This document shows positions 11,475-22,820 of a stretch of 64,000 nt of DNA, piece by piece. The DNA is from Paramecium octaurelia. Taxonomy: Eukaryota; Ciliophora; Oligohymenophorea; Peniculida; Parameciidae. A program made the position numbers and the translations under genes. The stretch is taken from contig CAJJDP010000035.1 of NCBI GenBank assembly GCA_905182995.1, positions 76,681 through 140,680 of the forward strand, in the 5' to 3' direction. Position 1 is the first letter of the stretch; each line of letters starts with the position of its first letter. The notes below the pieces were generated by a model. It worked only from the letters and a program-made list of their open reading frames with translations. It did no database searches and was not told the origin of the DNA.

Positions 11475-14400
11475 ATGTTTTTTTAGAAACTTAGGATCTA
11501 TAACACAAAAGAAAAGTTGATTGAGAGAATAATTCAGTACAAAAAGGAAGAGGAGCTCAGAAGAAATAGTCCAATTAGAGAAAAAATTAAAAGAACTAGT
11601 ATCGATAATTTGTTAATTATTTTAGTATCAACTTGTTAACCTTAACGAGCAGCCTTTAATTGTAATAATAGAATATCAGTGTCTCCAAAGATTTAATGTA
11701 GTTTGGATATTGAGAAGATAAGAATGCCATTTAGTGCGGAAAGGGAAGGCCATCTGACTAGAGTGACAGAGATTCCTGTTAGACAGCAGTTTTACATTTG
11801 AGTTTATATGTAGTTTGGTGACTCCTTCGCCTCCACAAAAAACCATCCTCGACCATCTGAATGAGTAGGAGGAAGAAAAGATGATTAGAGAATTGCTAGA
11901 TAATTATAAGCCAGAATCATTCGATGATCTTATGGAAAATGATGTTCAAGAAATAGAGAGATTTAATGAAGACGCACATGCAAATTCAATGAAATAATTC
12001 TCTTATTAAGATTATAGTCCTCAAAGAATGAATATGATAAAAAAGCATTAACATCATCATCATAAATCGAATCAATCTCGTAACAACAATAATAACAAAT
12101 ATGATTAACAAAAATAATTATATTTATAATAATTGGAATACAAGGGTGACATTTTTTAAGAGCAAAATACAGAGAGAGGAAGATATCTAAAAAGGTTCAG
12201 ATTGGCAAAGTAATTAATTAATGTATGAAAATAGCAAAAATTTGAACAAGGTTTGTTAGGAGGACTATAGAAAAGTCGTAAAGTCATAAAATAAGCTGGA
12301 GGATTTTGCACAATTCTATAAACAACCCCCAAATTTATACATGCAACTAAATAAGAGTTCACATCAATAATCTATTTTTTAAAGCGGTTTGGGGTTAGTT
12401 CAGTAGTGCAACCATATCCAAATTGCAAATGCATCTGGTTAAATTAGAACCAATTAATAAGTGAAGGTTTTTTCTGAGGCATTAAAGACATCACAATGTA
12501 AGACTTTGACTCATTTGAAATTGAGTCATAATAAACTTAATTCATTGAAGTATTAGATAAAGTGTAATTTAGGATTCAATAACTAACAAAGTCTTTTCCT
12601 TAACATCTATAAGAATTAGATTTGATGAACAATGGATTGGATTCTAAGGCTTGTCAATTGTTATCAAAATATATTTAAAAGTCAGCAATAAAGAAAGTGA
12701 ATCTTGAAAATAATAGAATAGGTGATTTGGGTAGCAATGCATTATGTTTAGCAATATAGGATCATGATTATTTGCTTTATTTAAATTTATCAAAGAATAA
12801 TCTTACAGAACACTGTACAGTTGAACTTTCAAATTATATAAAGAAATCTTAGGTGTTATTTGAATTATATCTGCATTTTAACTCCATAAATAGTGCAGGA
12901 GGAATCAATATTTGGAAGGCATTATATAAGAATTCCAGTGTGAAAGTTTTTGATATTTCTTATAATAGAACAGCTTCATTAGAATGTGCTTAATGGATGG
13001 CAAAAGTAATCATTAAATAGTATCCAGAACTTATGCACATTGATATTTCTTATAATAATTTTAATGAAGAATAATCAATTGAAATAAAAAAAGCATTAGA
13101 TCAAAATTAGAATATTTATGGATTTCATTATCAGGGAAATTGTCCAAAATATTCAGTTGATTCTACAGGTCATTTAAGAGACAGAATCCAAGAAGAAGTT
13201 GATATTCAAAAAAAAATAGAAGAATGTAAAAAGAATCCTTAGACTACGTTAAAATTAGTTGATGACAATGAACTTTAATCTATAGAGATAGATGAACCTA
13301 GAAATAATCATAATTACAATCAATAAAAGATAAATAATTTGAAGAGTGATGCTGAATTACACAGAAACTTTAAATTTAGAAGAATTTAAGGTATGAAGCC
13401 AATCAAGTAAAATTACGAAAAGGATAGTGAATTAGATTCTTGTTGGATATGTGATGGTTGGTAGGAAGTGAAATTTACTTGGACTCCTGGAAAGTCAGGA
13501 GGAATGAACAATGATCCAATTTTTGTACATCTAAACTTTGAGAGTTACAAACCTATACTAATGACATTACATAATGGAGAATATTCTGCATATAGAATGT
13601 GTCCTCCAAATTATAAAGTTACTTATTTTTACAGTAATCCTGTATTAGGAATTCAAACAACAGCCAAAAATTAAATGATCACTTAAACTCCCTCGGATGA
13701 TCCATTATATCAAACTAAATAATCATTTTTATATAATGGAAACATTTTAATTGAAGGTAATCGGATGGGTTTTGTAAATGAAATGTACACAGAAGATAAG
13801 TAATCAATTATGGATAGATATTTCGCAAAGATTTTTAGTAAACCAAGGGAAGAGGAAAAGACTTTCGATTTAACTAAGTTTCTTACAAAAAGAGAAAAAT
13901 AATTTTGGAGTTATGAACTTTCAATCTTTAAAAATTATCAACCAGATAATGAAGAACTTATAGATGAATGCTTCGAATATGATTATGGAAGTTCTAAAAT
14001 CAACAAAATCATTAAGGATCCTTTAGAGTATAACGAAGTGAAGGAGATAATGAGAGAATATTATCCATACATTTTTGCATCTTATAAGTTCTATGCATCC
14101 ACACTTATTGGTGCTACAATTCCTTGCATTTCATCCAATGCATTTGGTGATTTGATTAATTCGACTAGTGTAATATCAGATAAATACAGAACAGGCGATG
14201 TAGATTTGAATTTCATTTCTACTTCGAATGTAAAAGATACCAATTATCCAAATGTAAATGAGAAAGCATTAGTTAGATATTAATTGATGGAGTTATTGGT
14301 TAGAATAGCTGTAGATAAATATTTAAGAACATAAATATGTAAATCAGTCAAGGAGAGTTTGAGAAAACTATTTGAAGAAGATGGAGTTAGATTAAAATTG

Positions 14401-15305
14401 CTAGAGATAGATCGAAGCTAGGATTGGAGAGATATGCGATATTGGAATGAATAATGTGATACACTTTTAAGTAATTTTATTATATATTACATCTAGAGGA
14501 TAGATTACCTATGTTAAAGATGCTATTCAAATATACATCAAAATTAAATCCTAAATAAAAATATTACAAACATTTATGGCTTCAATTTAAAGACTTTAGA
14601 GATTTGATAAATAAATGCGATTTATATTGTGATATCTTTGTTGAACGAGATGCATATTTAGTATTCTTATTATCCATGTAAACTTCAGTGGATGAACTCT
14701 ACTTGCTTAAACATCTTCAGATGGAATTCTATGAATTTTTAGAGGCATTGGCCAGATGTGCTGAGAAGTTATCTTTAATCAGAACATAAGATTCATTAAG
14801 TATTGATGAGAGAAGACAACAGCCCTTATTCAAGAAATTAGATGCTCTCATCTACCTAATCTATGTGAGATTAGGAGAGGGCATCAAGACTTTCTTTAAA
14901 GATTCAGAAGATCTTTCGGATTTCGATAAGTGCATGTAAAAATAATACGGATAAGTTATAAAATAACCAAACCCTGATGAGGAAGAGGAAGTAGATAAAC
15001 TGACACCCTAATAAGAAGAGAAGTTCCTTGAAGAATAATTAAAAGTAATTGTAGTTCCTCCTTAAATTACAGTGGTAATTAATTTAATTAAATAATAAGG
15101 TTTCATAAAACAAGAAAGCCACTGGAATGACATTTTTGTAAGTCATTAAATAGGCTTAACAATAAAAACAATTAAAGAGCCTATTCAATTTGACCAATGT
15201 AGTTCAATACTTTAGACTAAAGGAAGAAGAATAATTAAAATGACTATATATTATAATAATGTAGATAGAATTTTATTGTAGTCCTTTCTTAGACAATGTA
15301 TGTGA
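11475..15305 (+). CDS. Leucine-rich-repeat protein with conserved ciliate C-terminal region
   Basis: About 1243 aa after removing introns 11790-11814, 12210-12234, 12550-12572 and 14471-14496 (25, 25, 23, 26 nt); the first, second and fourth restore frames that otherwise hit TGA or shift. A fifth candidate of 27 nt (around 11602-11628) is frame-neutral and undecided. The N-terminus is charged. RNI-type LRRs span roughly residues 320-520 (LTHLKLSHNKLNSLK, LQELDLMNNGLD, KKVNLENNRIGDLGSNAL, LLYLNLSKNNL, MHIDISYNNF). A Trp/Cys segment follows (CWICDGWQEVKFTWTPGKSG, later YSAYRMCPPNYKVTYFY), then a long helical region. Probably a cytoplasmic or axonemal scaffold; the architecture is familiar from ciliate genomes but has no assigned function that I know. 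The end is TGA at 15303-15305. Confidence 0.8.
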
Positions 15306-15551
15306 GGTTTATTAAATCTAATTAAATATTCTCATCAAACATAAATAACTTTAAGGACTACATTATCATTAGAATTCAAAATTAGAAATAGTCAAAGATA
15401 TTCTAATTATTAGAATATAACAAATATTCAAATTGTGCATTTACAATATTTGACTAACTTATCCAAAAATATCTATATTTTATTATTCAAATAAGAGAGG
15501 TAATGATAAAAATAAAATTTATTTTGTGCTATTATAATTAAATTAATACAA

Positions 15552-16157
15552 ATGTTAAAATCCTTTGGAATTATTTCTGGTTTTCTTTTAATTAGTCAAG
15601 GCAAGGTTAATTCCTTAACAGAAAACTTTAATGCAGCAAGACATGCTTTATGCATCCTATTTCCAGATTAAAATTCAGGTGTGAATGGTGTGGTTTCTTT
15701 CTCTTAGGAACATATCAATGCAAAAACAAAGATTGCTGCAGTAGTAAGAGGATTGAAGCCCAATAGTCTTCATGGAATTCATATTCATGAATTTGGAGAT
15801 TTAAGTAATGGATGTACAACAGCAGGTCCTCATTTCAATCCTTTTGAACAAGAGCATGGAGGTCCATTGGATGAAAAAAGACATGTGGGAGATTTGGGAA
15901 ATATCAAAACAGATGAAAGAGGAAATGGATATTTGGCCTATGAGGATAACAAGATTTAATTATATGGAGAGTATAGGTAATGAGTATTTTTATCATTAAG
16001 TATTTTGGGAAGATCCGTGGTTGTGCATGCAGGATAAGATGATTTAGGAAGAGGAAATTAAAAAGATTCAAAAACAACTGGAAATAGTGGTGCTAGATTA
16101 GCTTGTGGAGTGATAGGTTTGGCTTCAGGATTTAAGAATTTATAACCATATAAATGA
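15552..16157 (+). CDS. Secreted Cu/Zn superoxide dismutase
   Basis: 193 aa with a 24-nt intron at 15977-16000 that ends in AAG; removing it joins ...LYGEYS to [11 protein letters not shown] in frame. The hydrophobic N-terminus ([19 protein letters not shown]) looks like a signal peptide, so the enzyme is likely secreted or vacuolar. Family signatures are all present: copper ligands in GIHIHEFGD, the zinc loop around [13 protein letters not shown] with later HVGDLG, the copper-ligand His in VVVHAGQDDLG, and the C-terminal [15 protein letters not shown] with the conserved Arg and Cys. It dismutates superoxide to hydrogen peroxide and oxygen. Length is normal for an extracellular SOD. Confidence 0.93.
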
Positions 16158-16216
16158 TAATTAATATATAACTATAGAAAAATTTAAGAATATTGTTATT
16201 CTCTTAATTAAAAAAT

Positions 16217-17634
16217 ATGTTATCATTTGATTACCTTTTGAAGCCATTCGATTAGTTTGACCAATGGATTATGAACAGCATCAAAGTTTTGAACATCTCG
16301 GAGGACAAAGTTCGACTTGTTTCTTATTTTGTAAAAATTGAATTCATTAATAGTTATTTTGTATTCCAATCGCCATCATATTTAGTAAGATCAAATAACC
16401 AAGAATAAGATTAATATACAATATTTTTTGGGGAGTTTTCTTCACTTTGTTCTTAGGGAGGGAGTGGTTTGTATATATAAATATCACTACCATTTTGGTG
16501 TACTTTATATCAACCATACCAACCAAGAACGTTGTGATACCGATTTCAATAACAGCTTTCGTAGCCCTTTCATATGTCCATCTATTCAGACAATGGGTAA
16601 GATTTAGAAATATCTTTAGTTTGATTACTTGTCATGGAAGATTGATTTCTCAGTAATTTAGATGACGATAACATGTCGATTAATCTACTATGCTGTTGAT
16701 TTATAGTATGGTAAAGCTTACGACACTGGATTTTGGACATATTATTCATACATATTTTCATTTTTTAGCATTATGATTGGACCTGTACCATACCATAATT
16801 ATTTAAATTTTTTAAATTAGAAAGAAGAATATTCTAATATTAAATTTAATTAATATAAATCAGTTATTACTAACTTAATTAAAGCATTATTATTTTGTGC
16901 TGGAGAAATATGGATTAGACCGTATGTTGATTATGATTGGTATGATTCACCATAATGGAATGAACTGAACCTTATTGAAAAAAATCTTTTGTAAGCAATA
17001 ATTGGCTTAGTTGCAAGAATGAGATATTTTGCTGGATTTAAGTTCACTTAGGCTGCTATGGATGCTGCTGGTATTACTTATAACGAAGATACATGTAATT
17101 AATGTAGAGATTTTATATAGAATAATTTGATAAATTCATCACTTGTGATTATTCGTATGAAAAAGATGTGAGTGCAATTCATAAAACTACCAAGTGGAAT
17201 ACAACCGTGTAAACATGGCTCAAATATTGTTTCTTTGATAAATTTTCAATCCTGTTTGATGTTACTACAGCATATTATATGACTTACGGAATAAGTGCAT
17301 TATGGCATGGTTTCTATCTAGGATACTATTAAACCTTCTTTTGGTGGGCCTTGATTAATCAGAATTGCAAGTATGTTTACAGAAGTAGAGATAAATTTTA
17401 GTGGTAATCTATTCTCATTAACATCTATATAGGATTCCAGCACCTTTAAGAAGTATAATAGCATTTACTTATTGTACATTCACTATGAACCAAATTGCGA
17501 TGACTATGGGATTGTTGGATTGGGATAAGGGAATGAGATTTAACAATAGTATGTATTGGTCTGGACCTATTGCAATCCTAATTGTATTCTTCTTCTTTTT
17601 CCTTACTCAATATGGATAGAAAAGAAGGAAGTGA
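16217..17634 (+). CDS. MBOAT-family membrane O-acyltransferase
   Basis: 438 aa after four introns (16331-16353, 16597-16619, 17095-17120, 17404-17432; 23, 23, 26, 29 nt). Repeated hydrophobic segments run through the protein. The family hallmark near the C-terminus is present: an invariant His in a membrane segment, SALWHGFYLGYYQTFFWWAL, preceded by the upstream conserved region around KFITCDYSYEKDVSAIHKTT and WLKYCFF. Members transfer acyl chains in the ER membrane; this one most resembles lysophospholipid acyltransferases (Lands cycle), but the substrate cannot be read from sequence. It ends KKR-like (GQKRRK), compatible with ER retention. Confidence 0.88.
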
Positions 17635-17653
17635 TGAAAATATTATTTATATC

Positions 17654-19006
17654 TCATAAATAAACATATACGTAATTTTCATCATATTAAATTGCTGTGT
17701 CCTGTGTAATTTAACAATTAATAATCTAACAAACTTTATTATAATTGTCTTTGTTTTTTATCTTAGCCACTACTCCAGTATTGACTTGCTGTTTTGACAC
17801 TTTCGGCGCATCTTTCGAATTACTTTGAATACATATCATTACTCTGTTATCCTATGTAATTTAATAATAATCTGTTATATAATGCATGAGTGTGCATTCT
17901 CTAGCTTATTTAACTTTACTGGATCCACTTAATTTAATTCGCTTATTATACTCACTTACTATAACCAAATCATTAGATTGTTCAAAGAACCAGCCAAATG
18001 ATTATTAAGCAAATTATGCAATTTCAAATCGAATGTTCTAGAAATCTATGTTCATCTCATATGCAACTTCTTAATTGAAATAAACTGGGGATTCTGAATT
18101 TAATAATTGCTTCATAAATTATACTTTTTTGAATAATTCTGAGGTGTTGATATTTGTATTGTTGTCATTTAATATAATAATTGGATAATTTTTAACTAAA
18201 ATAAACATGAGCCAAAATTCATCTAATGCTTCTATTTACTTTTTAATTTATTAGATAGGTTGTGATGTACATGATATTTACTTTACAATATAAAGAGTTC
18301 GTTCTTAAAATTTGAAATATGCATGATGATCACTAATTGGCTATTAAAATCGTTTACTCAATAAGGCATGTTATTCTGATATAATGGCTGCTACTTTTTG
18401 GGGATGATCATCATTTTAATTAGTTTTCTAATCACATTCCCATCCATGTGAAAATATTGATTTTAGATTATCACATTTTATTCTTAAATCCCAAAAGGAT
18501 TCTGTTGCTTATAATTAAAGCTATTCTATTAGTTTTGTTAGTTTCACAATTTATTTCTCTGTTTTTTCTATCTAACTTTCTTTCAATTTTAATTATTATT
18601 CAAGCACTGTAACTTTAGTAAATAATTCTTTATTCTAGATTTAAATCTAAGAGTATTCAAGCAAGGTTTAATTCTTTGATTCAATTTCCTGTCTTAAATT
18701 AATAAATTTATCTACGATCATTTACAATTTGATATCCATATTTTATACATTTGGGATGTTGAAATAATCATAGAAGGCATCTAATTTGTTGTATTATTGA
18801 TTCTATTCAATATATTTAAGAGTATTCTTTAGTTTAATGTTTTCATTTTGTACTTTAATTAATCTGTCTCTTAGAATGTAAATATCATCAACTTGGCCAA
18901 CATGCTATTATTAGGCTTCTAATTTTAGAATTTTGCTTCGAGCTTATTCTAACTATTCTTATAGTTCTGTTATTTACTTGTTGGAAATGAATTCTTAAAA
19001 TTTCAT
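17654..19006 (-). CDS. Coiled-coil N-terminal protein of unknown function
   Basis: 450 aa with no intron, ATG at 19004-19006 and TGA at 17654-17656. The first half is a Gln/Glu/Leu-rich coiled coil (KQITELQEQLEQARSKILKL; LREIESKNQ-like heptads). The second half is globular with mixed strands and helices (WLMFILVKNYPIIILNDNNT; HYITDYYQITQDNRVMICI). Its end lies only 19 nt from the convergent MBOAT stop at 17634. No recognised domain. Confidence 0.75.
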
Positions 19007-19193
19007 TTATTTATTTTAATGTTTTTGTATACAAATATACTGATTATGCTTGAATTGGCATAGCTATTGATTCTAAGACAAATGTGAAATTTCAGATACT
19101 ATTAGCTTACAAGTAAAATGGTATTATTATTGTGTAAGCCAAATTAACACATAATCATCATTGTGATTTGATATATTTAATAATTGATTTTTT

Positions 19194-19994
19194 ATGAATT
19201 AATCTCTTTACTCTTCAAACTTGAATGCACTATTACCTTTAGAAAATTACTTATTAATACTTAATGAGAAAACAAGGCTGAACAAATTTATTCACAGCTA
19301 GAATACTATTTAGATAAAGCAGTTAGACTCAGAACAAACTACTAGAAGAAAAAGTTGTCATTGTGGTTAATGTGGGTAACAAAGCCTATTTTAGTTATAA
19401 ACAATGAATATTCCACTTAAGAAAATAGAATTATTAAAAGAAGAAGAATATGCCCCTCCTGGATTTATAGCAACAAACTCTGATTGTATTTAAAGAAAAT
19501 ATAAATTATTAGCTAGAACAAATACCTTTTATAAGAAATCTTCATTCAAGAATTTGTAAATCTTTATACCTAAAGAGAATACAAATAACACTCGGCTGAC
19601 TTTAAATATTCATGGTTTTTAAAGAGCTTACAATAGATAAAATACATTATTGAAAATGATTACAGATGGGCAAGAAAGATCAAAAAGAAAGGAAACTGGA
19701 TCATTTTCATAATCTGAACTATATTCTTACAATTCTTTGAATTCTTTAAATATTGCAACATAATCCTCCTTATAGAATAAAAAGAATTCAATTTAGCTCA
19801 AAAGTCCTGTAAGTTTGTTTTCCCCAAAACGCAAACAGCAATAAATACATAACAAATTATTAAGTACTAATACAAGGAATCATAATCCTTATATAATAAA
19901 CTAGAATAAATAATTAGTGATAAAGCCATTAAAGTTTTAAACTTCAACTTAAACTTTTGGAAATTTATTCCCAAAACTAAATAAGAAAGCTTGA
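19194..19994 (+). CDS. Hypothetical basic, Ser/Asn-rich protein
   Basis: 266 aa, intronless, starting at ATG 19194 and ending with TGA 19992-19994. The frame needs many TAA/TAG Gln codons. It contains a short Cys-rich motif SCHCGQCGQQ near residue 58, a segment MNIPLKKIELLKEEEYAPPGF, and then a basic, low-complexity Ser/Asn/Gln/Lys tail, probably disordered. It is divergent from the gene at 19006, with 187 bp between start codons serving as a shared promoter region. Function unknown; a downstream ATG at the MNIPLKK segment is an alternative start. Confidence 0.65.
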
Positions 19995-20173
19995 TTGTAT
20001 TAGTATTATACTTATTGTATATGATTATATATTTATGTAGACAGCATTGATAATTATTACATGAATTATTATTCCAATTCTATTTAAAATAAGTATTAAA
20101 ATAAATTATTTTTGTTATTTTTGGATATATACAGGTACAAATACGAATAACCAAATACATAAACATATGATTA

Positions 20174-20575
20174 TCATTTTTAAAATACAATTACATCTCT
20201 ATGATTTTCAACATGTTAAAGTAATTCATCAATATCTTAGATTGGTACTTCCATGTCCTAGGCAATATTTTTTAAGTGAGTCTTAAATTTATCAAATTAT
20301 TAATTTGTGATGTTCAGATTTTTGTGGACTTCAATTAAATCTCTATAGATATTAATTTATTGACATTACCTGCCAGTATACTAAGTATTTTTATCACCCA
20401 TCATTTAAGAGAAAAATCGCTTTTATTGATACCTTACTCTACTCATGTCTGCCTTCAAAAATTTATCACGAAGAAGTTTATCAAAGAGTACTTTGTAATA
20501 GAATTGATCAATAAGTTCTGATACTTATTAGTCTCCTCCAAATTTTTCATACAAGCATTTCTTTTAATTATCCAT
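20174..20575 (-). CDS. Truncated haemoglobin
   Basis: 124 aa after a 27-nt intron (20343-20369). The pattern is that of the group I truncated globins long known from Paramecium and Tetrahymena: N-terminal LYEKFGG (pre-B/Gly-Gly turn), FYYKVL with the B10 Tyr region, a polar E-helix (RVRYQQKRFFSQMMGD, with Gln rather than His expected at E7), and the proximal His in the F helix, VHKNLNIT. It binds haem and oxygen in the cytosol. Length is close to the about 116-121 aa of known ciliate forms. The start codon lies 15 nt from the stop of the upstream same-strand RING gene. Confidence 0.93.
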
Positions 20576-20590
20576 TATTAATTTTTATTA

Positions 20591-22602
20591 TCAAATATTC
20601 ACTAAATATCCAACACGCTTTAAATCTTCAATTTTCTTTTTGGCTTTGGTTGCATTTATTAGGGTTTGGTTCAAGTATAAGGATTTGGGCAAAGAACAAC
20701 CTTGGGGGGAATTTCTAACTAGAGAAATGAAATAATCTAGAGTCCTTTCAGTTATCATATTGGATGATAAATGTAGACTTTAAAACGCTTAATTTGTATT
20801 GTATACTAGACAATCTAATAGTTTGCATGCTCCCTCATCGGTTATTTTATTCCTTACTAATTTTAGTTGTTTAACTCTCTTAGATATTTTCAGAATATCA
20901 CCAATAAATTATAATCCATCATCTCCCAATTCTAATTTAATACATATCTATTGATATACCTGCACTCGAAAAATCAGCAATTTCTAGATTGTCACTCTTA
21001 AAGGCTTGCCAAACATTTTCAAATTTTTCATTGATCTTAAACATTTTCTTCTTTTTGCAATCTACAATTTTGGTATTAGGACTAACACCTTATCTAATGG
21101 AATTAACCTATTCTAAATCTCTTCTGCCAGGACTTGGCTATTAAAAGGATCCTTTTAGTTTCTCCAAAGCTCTAATTTAAATTCTCTCTGGTTTTGTAGG
21201 AGTAGTTGATTAGATGGTTTAAGAACTAATAACAGGCTAAATTTCTTTGAGTTCTTTCAAACCAGATCCACTTTTATTTTTTACAAATTCCTCTTAATCT
21301 AAACTACTTCTATTTGGACTTTTCACTTAAGTAATATTGGTTGTTTCCTCCACAAGGCTCTCACTCCAATCTGCCATAGATATATCTTTAAGTAACATTG
21401 GTTCATCTTGACAAAAACTTGAAAAGACATCTTAACCACATAATTTGCTAAAACTCTCATTTCTCTTTATGTCTTACAACAATGTTGAATCTGTCAATGT
21501 ATTGATAGTTTTTAAAATTTAACTACTCTTAGTCATGTTGCTAGTATTATTGACATTACTCAATTATAATGTAATAGTGAATAGATTATCAAAACTCTTA
21601 TCGATTTCTGTCTTTTTGAGATCAACTCTCAATTTCTTTATTTTGATATTCTATAATTTGAGATCCAACTATTTTTAGATCTTCTCCAATTCCTCATATA
21701 TTCCCTTACCCTTGTCTACACAAGCATAATCTTGATTATTTAACAAATCTAAAGGCAATTCTCCATTTTCTGTTTTGGTTGAGAAATAAACTAATCTATC
21801 CTTGGCTGTAATCTTCCACAATTCAGCCTAATTGAGTGAGCTTTGCAATAATTCTTTAATTTATTTTTTTGTTTGTTATTCTAGAGATTATGTCAAGGTG
21901 GTTAATTATTCAATAAGTCTCTGTTCCTTGATATCTAATAATTGATGCAGTTCTTTAAATTTCTCTTTAACAGTATTGTGACTCTCTGTAAGTACACTTG
22001 AGAATCTTTCTTACAAGGGTTCGAAATATTTTAACTCAGTCATTTCACTTTATTTTTAGAGTATCTTTTGATATATCTGCATGATATTCTCAGCCTTTTG
22101 TGTGATCTCTTTTACAACATCATCAACAGAACGGACTTCGTGGTGTCGATGCTATCCAAATAATGCGCATCTTGTACAAATTCTTAGCTGATCTGTAAGA
22201 CATACTATTTCCAATTTTTCTAGATGTTCCTAGCATAAATCATTTGGAATATCATTAGATATTAAATTGTTTAATTAGAGTTGATAACCTATATCACTAT
22301 CGTCATTTCTTGCTGATTATCTACTTTATTAGTATTGAGTTTTATGCTTGACCACCATTTTTAATAATTAACAGTTTTTTGGAAATTATGAGATGTCATT
22401 TTTATTTTTAGCCATGATACTATAATAGATAACAATTTTACCCATCCTCTGGACAAACAATGTATTTTTTATTGATTAGCATTTGCTAGATACAATTTTA
22501 GCAAATTGTATGTCCACAATCTGGAAGCATCAATGGTAAATTGTCACTTTCGTTAAACATCATTTAACATTCAGGACATATAAGTTCTTCTATTTGTTGC
22601 AT
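20591..22602 (-). CDS. RING/B-box/coiled-coil (TRIM-like) protein with LRR-like C-terminus
   Basis: 653 aa after two introns (22420-22441, 22 nt; 20932-20959, 28 nt). The RING finger spans residues about 9-52 (ICPECQ, CGHTICQNCI, CPEDG). A B-box-like zinc motif lies near 123-160 (CQEHLEKLEIVCLTD, ICTRCALFGQHRHHEV), then a coiled coil to about residue 300, a Ser/Thr/Gln-rich linker, and after the second intron an RNI-type leucine-rich segment (GDILKISKRVKQLKLVRNKI, FQSLHLSSNMIT). RING plus B-box plus coiled coil is the tripartite motif of TRIM E3 ubiquitin ligases. The usual C-terminal domains are absent, and the LRR-like tail probably takes the substrate-binding place. Confidence 0.88.
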
Positions 22603-22820
22603 TTTTGAATTCAAAAACAGTTGATATTAAATTTATATAAAATATATTTTTTATGCAATCATCATAATAATTGTAAAAACCTTTAGATAATGCTATCCTT
22701 CAGTAAGAGAAAAGAAACGGGTATTCCGAATTTGAGATTACATAAGCATGGAATGCTTCATCTGGAAATATGTCGATTTTTCAATAAATCTTGTAAGGAA
22801 TGAGAAATCAATCGTTTATA

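Noticed and set aside
15808-15999. Second frame inside the SOD gene
   Set aside because: Out of frame with the SOD motifs; a shadow.
22690-22808. Short ORF upstream of the USP gene beginning at ATG 22690
   Set aside because: It ends at TGA 22801-22803 and cannot be spliced to the USP frame with a normal small intron; probably 5' region.
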